In this document: positions 59,546 to 64,000 of the stretch, in pieces | How the letters are laid out: each line of letters begins with the position of its first letter | Position numbering within the stretch: position 1 is the stretch's first letter | Source of the DNA: Siphonodentalium dalli | Taxonomy: Eukaryota > Mollusca > Scaphopoda > Gadilida > Siphonodentaliidae | Assembly: GCA_032622095.1 (NCBI GenBank) | Contig: CP136066.1 | Location: forward strand, 208,137,655 to 208,201,654 | Reading direction: 5' to 3' | Length of the DNA stretch: 64,000 bases | Translations under genes and position numbers: made by a program | Notes under the pieces: model-generated | What the model saw: the letters and a program-made list of their open reading frames with translations, nothing else | Told to the model about the DNA's origin: nothing | The model's database searches: none

Positions 59546-59995
59546 GCAAGCCTGCAAATAGGGTGTCTGTCATTTGCAGAATGAGGTCCCCAGAGGGTGA
59601 ATTTAGTGATGCCACCCCGCACAGCGGGCTAGCATCACCAAATTCACCCTCTGGTGACCTCATTCTGCTTAGGCCTCAACTGCTATGGGAGACCTGGGAT
59701 CATATTGAAGTTCCCCAGTTGAAGTTGGTGATGTTCACCCATTGGGCACCTCGATTATGAATTTTATCTTCTGCAAATTAGGGGGATATAGAAACTTCCC
59801 AGAAGGGAAAACGTAACTAAAACAATGTTAATTTGATACTATAATAGATACTTCCCAGAAGATGAGGCCTGAGCAGAATGAGGTCTCCAGAGGGTGAATT
59901 TTGTGATGCTAGCCCGCTATGCGGGATAGCATCACTAAATTCACCCTCTGGGGACCTCATTCTGCAAATGACAGACAAGCTATTTGCAGGCTTGC
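59546..59995. mobile_element. Twin-hairpin element of the CAGAATGAGGTCCCC family, full-length
   Basis: The tips are GCAAGCCTGCAAATAG (59546) and its exact complement ending at 59995, followed inward by TGTCTGTCATTTGCAGAATG on one or both sides. Hairpin 1 (about 59576-59668) has arms with GAGGTCCCCAGAGGGTGAAT and the loop CCCCGCACAGCGGG; hairpin 2 (about 59874-59965) has the same arms and the loop CCCGCTATGCGGG. About 200 bp lie between. No coding sequence; the target duplication is not clear. The single-hairpin form is at 33617-33766. Confidence 0.85.
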
Positions 59996-60270
59996 TTAAA
60001 GGCCAAGTAGAACGCTGCGAATGAGTACCAATATCATGTGTTGAACAGATCACTTCATATAAAACATATATAGACACAATATAAATCAAAAAGAAATACG
60101 TACATTTTGGAATGAAAACTAAAAGAATGTCGCCGGCATACAAACCCAACATTAAGGCTATTGTTCACTCGCTCGGAAGTTTACGCAGTAATTTTTGCAG
60201 GCATTTCGTCGTAGAAATCCATATGATGACAGATTATGAGTGGAAACATGTATATAAAGTGCATCTTTAT

Positions 60271-60646
60271 CAGGGGCGCCGGAAGAGGGGGGGGGCAGAG
60301 GGGGCAGCTGACCCCCTTGCCCTTGACCAAGGGGTGCGAGCGGGGGCAGGACTTGCCCTTTTTCTGGAGACAGAAAATGCTTTTTGTGCGTTTAATCTCG
60401 TGTTTTTATAGCAAAATGTGACTTTTTTGGTCCAAATACCACCAATTTCACAAGGAATATTAATTGTTTGTCAATTTTATCACAAAACGGCCATAAAAAC
60501 CGACAAATACCATTAAAATAGGGATTTTTGCCACAATGAATTTATGGTTATTTTCCCGAGTTTGCGGAGAAAATGCCTTTTTTTGCGGAAAAGTGCCCTT
60601 TTTGTAGGCTCTGCCCCCCTGCCCTTGGATGCTTCCGGCGCCCCTG
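60271..60646. mobile_element. hAT-type miniature transposon, 376 bp
   Basis: Exact inverted tips CAGGGGCGCCGGAAG at both ends and an exact 8-bp duplication ATCTTTAT (60263-60270 and 60647-60654). CAGGGG-like tips and an 8-bp duplication of the form nTnnnnAn are hallmarks of hAT transposons. The interior has G-rich and TTGCCCTTTTT stretches and no transposase. Intact tips and duplication suggest a fairly young insertion. Confidence 0.92.
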
Positions 60647-60780
60647 ATCTTTATCAAAGCTAAAGATAAGAGAAGTAACATTTCTGTAGTTCCACATATA
60701 GCGGTGCTAATGACACTTTTCTTTAAATACCTGTATGATTGATTCCCACATGCTAGTGACAGGTATATTTATAGGTAGTG

Positions 60781-60918
60781 TACAGTAATGCTCTAATTAA
60801 TCGACTCCTTAACCTGAGCAGAATTATGGGTAACTTTTCAGGATTTCCGACTAAATCCTGAAAAGTTACCCATAATTTTGCTCAGGTTAAGGAGTCGATT
60901 AATTAGAGCATTACTGTA
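60781..60918. mobile_element. Tc1/mariner-type miniature hairpin element, 138 bp with TA
   Basis: TACAGTAATGCTCTAATTAA begins the left arm and its complement ends the right at CATTACTGTA. The arms are about 64 bp with one or two mismatches and a loop of ~7 bases near 60849. CAGT tips next to TA suit Tc1/mariner elements. It is too short to code. Confidence 0.8.
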
Positions 60919-61700
60919 GTTAGTTATTTGTGATACAAAAAGCATTTTATGTGCATGTTTCTGTTCACATTCTTACGCCATGTGGTTTTCTGTGATGAAA
61001 TGCAAAACATAGCGTGCAAACTTACGAATGTATGATCGTAGCAGGACGCCGGCATAAAATCCAACTCTAAGGGTACGGTCACACGCTGGAAAATTTGTCC
61101 GACAAACTTCAATGTCGGTGAATGTTCGCACCGATTGAAGCCCAGAAGATATCTAATCAGAGGGGAACTTTTAGTCCACCAACAGTCTTTGAAAATGTAC
61201 GGATTTCTGTAACTCCATGTGGTGCCAACTCCGCCAATATTTCTGATTCCGAAGAACCAGCTATATCGCGGGATCTCAAAACTGCTCTGCTACACTATCC
61301 AATGTCTTGTGATGAGTAATCAACGTTTGTGCAAAAGTTGTTAACTGTAGCAGAGCATCAGATTGAACTTTCTTTGAACATTCAATCAAGAGTGAGCCAC
61401 TTTTTGACAAGTCCTGAATGGTTTAACAGCTTGAAATTGTACAGCAATGCTATATATGTAGCGTTTTATCAATGACAAAGATAGAAGGTCTTTTCACATT
61501 CGGATCAAAGCCATGCAAGAACCAAGTACTGAGGGAATACCACAGCATCATTGGAACTTGCTGAGTCATCATTCGTACGAGTAATATGTTGTTTTTGTTA
61601 TTTGAGTTGCCATACAAAAAGCAAAAAATCGACAACTAGCCCAGCACCCGCCGTGGACTTCCCTTCGAATTCTGGTCGGGCCAAAAAATATTTGAATCTG
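60919..61700. other. Intergenic; possible degraded exon-like stretch
   Basis: A frame at 61122-61319 with residues such as FSPPTVFENVRISVTPC has a somewhat protein-like composition but no domain and no flanking splice sites I can defend. GGTACGGTCACACGCTGG at about 61073 resembles transposon tips of the 352-2410 style. Not called as a gene. Confidence 0.35.
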
Positions 61701-61872
61701 AAAGACTGTGGAGAGGCGTGACTAGACGATTGATTGAGTCGGGTCAACTCAACCACCCGTCTTGAAGAGATGTAGGACCAAAGAGGACCTCGCGTGATAC
61801 GGCCCACCGAGTACAACCAGGACTCCTGCACCACAACCACGCGATGCACCCCACGGCAAACAGGGCGCCACA
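61701..61872 (+). repeat. Repeat shared with 24645-25325, interrupted by the next element
   Basis: TCAACTCAACCACCCG and CGATGCACCCCACGGCAAAC with GGCGCCACATTAG correspond to 24660-24690 and 25256-25293. The sequence resumes at 62272 (GGGATTTGTACCCCTCACAG, GTGGGGCGG). Confidence 0.7.
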
Positions 61873-62271
61873 TTAGCCCTTTACCCAAAAACCGGCCAAT
61901 ACCGGCCAAATAAAGCTTCAACAGGCTAAAATATCTTCGATCTGTCTCAATAGAACCATACAGATATGGATATCATTGGAACCGGCTCCTTGACCACATT
62001 GTGATAGTTACAGTTATGCCCTGTGCCAATGCATTCTCTTATATATGCGAGTCGACCATAGGTCGCCTCGCATATATAAGAGAATGCATTGGCCTAAAAA
62101 AAATCAGTTTTTAACACTTTTTACCATTTTTTCTTACATTCTTTAACAATTTTATAATTTTTAATGTGTTAAGCCAATGCATTCTCTTATATATGCGAGG
62201 CGACCTATGGTCGACTCGCATATATAAGAGAATGCATTGGCACAGGGCCGTTCTGTTGGGTAAAGGGTTAG
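61873..62271 (-). mobile_element. Twin-hairpin element, copy B, flanked by TTAG
   Basis: Reverse-orientation copy of 23769-24168. The tips CCCTTTACCCAAAAACCGGC on the left and, inverted from the right, CCCTTTACCCAACAGAACGG are both next to TTAG (61873-61876 and 62268-62271). The paralogous empty site at about 25290 reads CCACATTAGGGTG. Both hairpins are complete (about 62027-62095 and 62174-62242). Length and interior are very close to copy A. Confidence 0.9.
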
Positions 62272-62488
62272 GGGATTTGTACCCCTCACAGTGGGGCGGT
62301 TTGCCTATTCTAGTTGCATGTTTCGCTCATGATATTATTAGATTAATTTGGTAGCAGACAATATTTTGATTGGTGAATATTGTAAGTTAGACAACTCTGG
62401 TAGAGATTGATTCCCCAAATCAAACATGATAACCAAGCAGACTCAGTCACAATCAATTTTATGCACGCATGAGTATGCTTATCTTCTA

Positions 62489-62710
62489 TAACCCTTTACC
62501 CAACAGAACGGCCCTGTGCCAATGCATTCTCTTATATATGCGAGTCGACCTATGGTCGACTCGCATATATAAGAGAATGCATTGGCACATGGCATACTGT
62601 AACTATCACAATGTGGTCAAGGAGCCGGTTCCAATGATATCCATATTGGTATGGTTCTATTGAGACAGACCGAAGATATTTTAGGCTGTTGAAGCTTTAT
62701 TTGGCCGGTT
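62489..62710 (+). mobile_element. Twin-hairpin element, copy C, single-hairpin and 3' truncated
   Basis: After TATA it reads ACCCTTTACCCAACAGAACG and then one hairpin (about 62516-62585) whose left half matches hairpin 1 and right half matches hairpin 2 of copy A, joined at GAGTCGACCTATGGTCGACT. This gives a near-perfect palindrome. The AT-rich spacer is gone. The right part continues to TTTGGCCGGTT and stops before the tip. Confidence 0.88.
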
Positions 62711-62831
62711 ATTTGACGACGAATGTTCTCTAACCCCAATAATTATCATTCATTATTGTGCAATAGCTGAAGGATTTCATAAAAAATTTGCCAGATAAGT
62801 TTGCCAGCTGTGTGAACGTAACGTGAGTTTA

Positions 62832-63075
62832 TAAACCCTTCTATGACTGGAAATTCCTGACTGTTTGCGAAAACCCTGTGCCAATGCATTATATTATATA
62901 TCTTAGTCAACCAAAGGGAGCCTCGCACAGATAAGAGAATGCATTGGCCTATCAATATTTCCCTTGACATTATAAGCCAGTGCATTCTCTTATTTATGCG
63001 AGACTCCCTATGGAAGACTCTCATATATAATAAAATGCACTGGCACATGATCACAGCTTCCGTCGTGACAGGGTT
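62832..63075. mobile_element. Decayed twin-hairpin unit of the 47581-48990 type
   Basis: It has AACCCTTCTATGACTGGA, GAAAACCCTGTGCCAATGCA, a first hairpin with many changes (AGTCAACCAAAGGGAGCCT loop), GGCCTATCAATATTTCCC, a second hairpin (CAGTGCATTCTCTTATTTAT), then GATCACAGCTTCCGTCGTGA. This is a stand-alone copy of one unit of the tandem array. Confidence 0.75.
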
Positions 63076-63531
63076 GACTTGAAAAAACCTTCCGGTCGGA
63101 GTGAGCGTTTTGAACGATGGTTAGAGAGTTGACTAGACACTGGCCCTACGGGCACAAAGACGTTATCCCCAGGCAACGTGCCCTACCATAAGAACGACAA
63201 CTAACATCATTATGAATAATGTTAGGCCTTAGTGTTTTGATTAGCTAAGATAGTCATCATCTTCAGTGTATCTATATATTTTCATACAATCATTCTCAAG
63301 TTTTCTGTTTATATCTAATGCTTTCGGAAGCAATGAAAAACGTCGGATAGCAACAGAGATGCTCTTTTCTAGTTAGTTGGGGGATTTCTCGAGTGACGTT
63401 ATTTATCCAAATGGCTGACTGATTGTACTTGTCTCTCACAACAGAACGTCGGACCGTCATAGAGCCAGTGTCTAGTCTAGTTAGACATATACTTATTTTA
63501 CGAGACCTGTGTCGACTAACCAACTTTGACT
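63076..63531. other. Probable 3' UTR or downstream region of the bZIP gene
   Basis: On the minus strand this follows the stop codon at 63532. No strict AATAAA was found close by; TATAAA-like variants are at about 63305-63315. No other feature is seen. Confidence 0.4.
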
Positions 63532-63975
63532 TCAATCCCATGAATATTCATGCGGACTTGGGGAGAACATTTGTCCAATCATATTTCCGTTCTCGTCGCT
63601 CTCTGTTGTTGGAGACAGCTGATCAAGATTTAACTCACTGATGTCCATGGTCTCTAAACCCCAGCTGCATAACCCGTTGTCTCGCGATATATCCTGTGTT
63701 TCGCCATATCTCGCATCACAAGATCTCGAGTAGACGAGATCGTTAGTGTTCATGACGTCACCAAGCACATTGTTGTGTGTGTTGGCGTTGTTTTGTTGTT
63801 GTACGGGACTAGAACTCTGGCAAATGTTTGGTATATGTTGTCCAGCTGGTGGAAGGTTCATAACACATGTCTTGCTGTGTTCTTCGAGAATGGATTGGAG
63901 ATGAATTCTTTCGGCGTCCAGTTTTCTCACTTCACACGACAACGCTGTGTATTTCACCTTGATTTTGGTTAGCTC
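63532..63975 (-). CDS. Last coding exon of a Fos/ATF3/BATF-like bZIP transcription factor (partial)
   Basis: On the minus strand an acceptor (TTTTCCGTTTCAG, ending at 63976) opens an exon in phase 0 that codes for 147 residues and stops at TGA (63534-63532). It starts ELTKIKVKYTALSC. Isoleucine, three leucines and a histidine follow at 7-residue spacing, ending in IHLQSILEEHSKTC. Ending the zipper with histidine and a cysteine a few residues later is typical of Fos, ATF3, JDP2 and BATF. The basic DNA-binding region must be in upstream exons beyond the window. The tail is rich in Ser, Asn and Gln (SSSPVQQQNNANTHNN), then acidic (ELNLDQLSPTTESDENG), and may activate transcription. These factors act in the nucleus as dimers, often with Jun, at AP-1 or CRE sites. 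The subfamily cannot be set from this exon alone. Confidence 0.82.
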   Translation of the reverse strand, partial: ELTKIKVKYTALSCEVRKLDAERIHLQSILEEHSKTCVMNLPPAGQHIPNICQSSSPVQQQNNANTHNNVLGDVMNTNDLVYSRSCDARYGETQDISRDNGLCSWGLETMDISELNLDQLSPTTESDENGNMIGQMFSPSPHEYSWD

Positions 63976-64000
63976 CTGAAACGGAAAATAATAGATATAA

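Noticed and set aside
61122-61319. 65-codon plus frame with protein-like composition
   Set aside because: No family is recognised and splice sites are unclear; possibly a gene relic, but not supportable.
61598-61921. 107-codon minus frame
   Set aside because: It runs through the transposon tip at 61877 and the repeat shared with 24645-25325.

Overview
This is eukaryotic, AT-rich, gene-poor DNA. It has spliced exons, many TTAA-flanked and hAT/mariner-type miniature transposons, Helitron-like ends, a non-LTR retrotransposon remnant and long minisatellites. A marine invertebrate is the best guess, probably a mollusc or another lophotrochozoan. No sequence search was possible, so that is inference. 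No bacterial operon, rRNA, tRNA or CRISPR array is visible. All alignments were made by eye; boundaries of repeats are good to a few bases where a target duplication is named and to tens of bases otherwise.

Only two pieces of host gene are well supported, both on the minus strand. At the right edge (63532-63975) lies the last coding exon of a bZIP factor of the Fos/ATF3/BATF (AP-1) kind: a splice acceptor, the last leucine-zipper heptads ending in the typical histidine, then a Ser/Asn/Gln-rich tail. At 29434-30247 two exons join in phase into the C-terminal part of an unidentified membrane protein. A third, weak candidate is a plus-strand exon with a signal-peptide-like start (49338-49521). 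A retrotransposon C-terminal fragment lies at 20847-21323.

The rest is repeats. Left part: a 2 kb TIR element (352-2410), foldback repeats, and a 3-4 kb unit called E1 here, present three times (5169-8184 +, 12190-16011 -, 16678-20683 +). The last two form an 8.5 kb palindrome whose arms carry different later insertions. Minisatellites of 23 and 41 bp lie between copies 1 and 2. Middle: a 2.9 kb insertion with a target duplication and an uninterrupted paralogous site nearby, TTAA elements, a 1.5 kb array of 23-bp units, Helitron-like ends and a 27-bp array holding an ungapped 0.7 kb internal duplication. Right part: a 4.5 kb foldback element with 1.35 kb arms around a degenerate array (41860-46375), a tandem array of hairpin units (47581-48990), a macrosatellite (55858-58388) and a cluster of small DNA transposons (58534-63075).

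The most unusual theme is a set of small elements with two long hairpins just inside their ends. One hairpin arm (core AATGCATTCTCTTATA) is shared by at least three element types whose terminal repeats differ. An unrelated family (58534-59995, 33617-33766) has the same twin-hairpin layout. Both families also have single-hairpin forms that look like loop-to-loop deletions.
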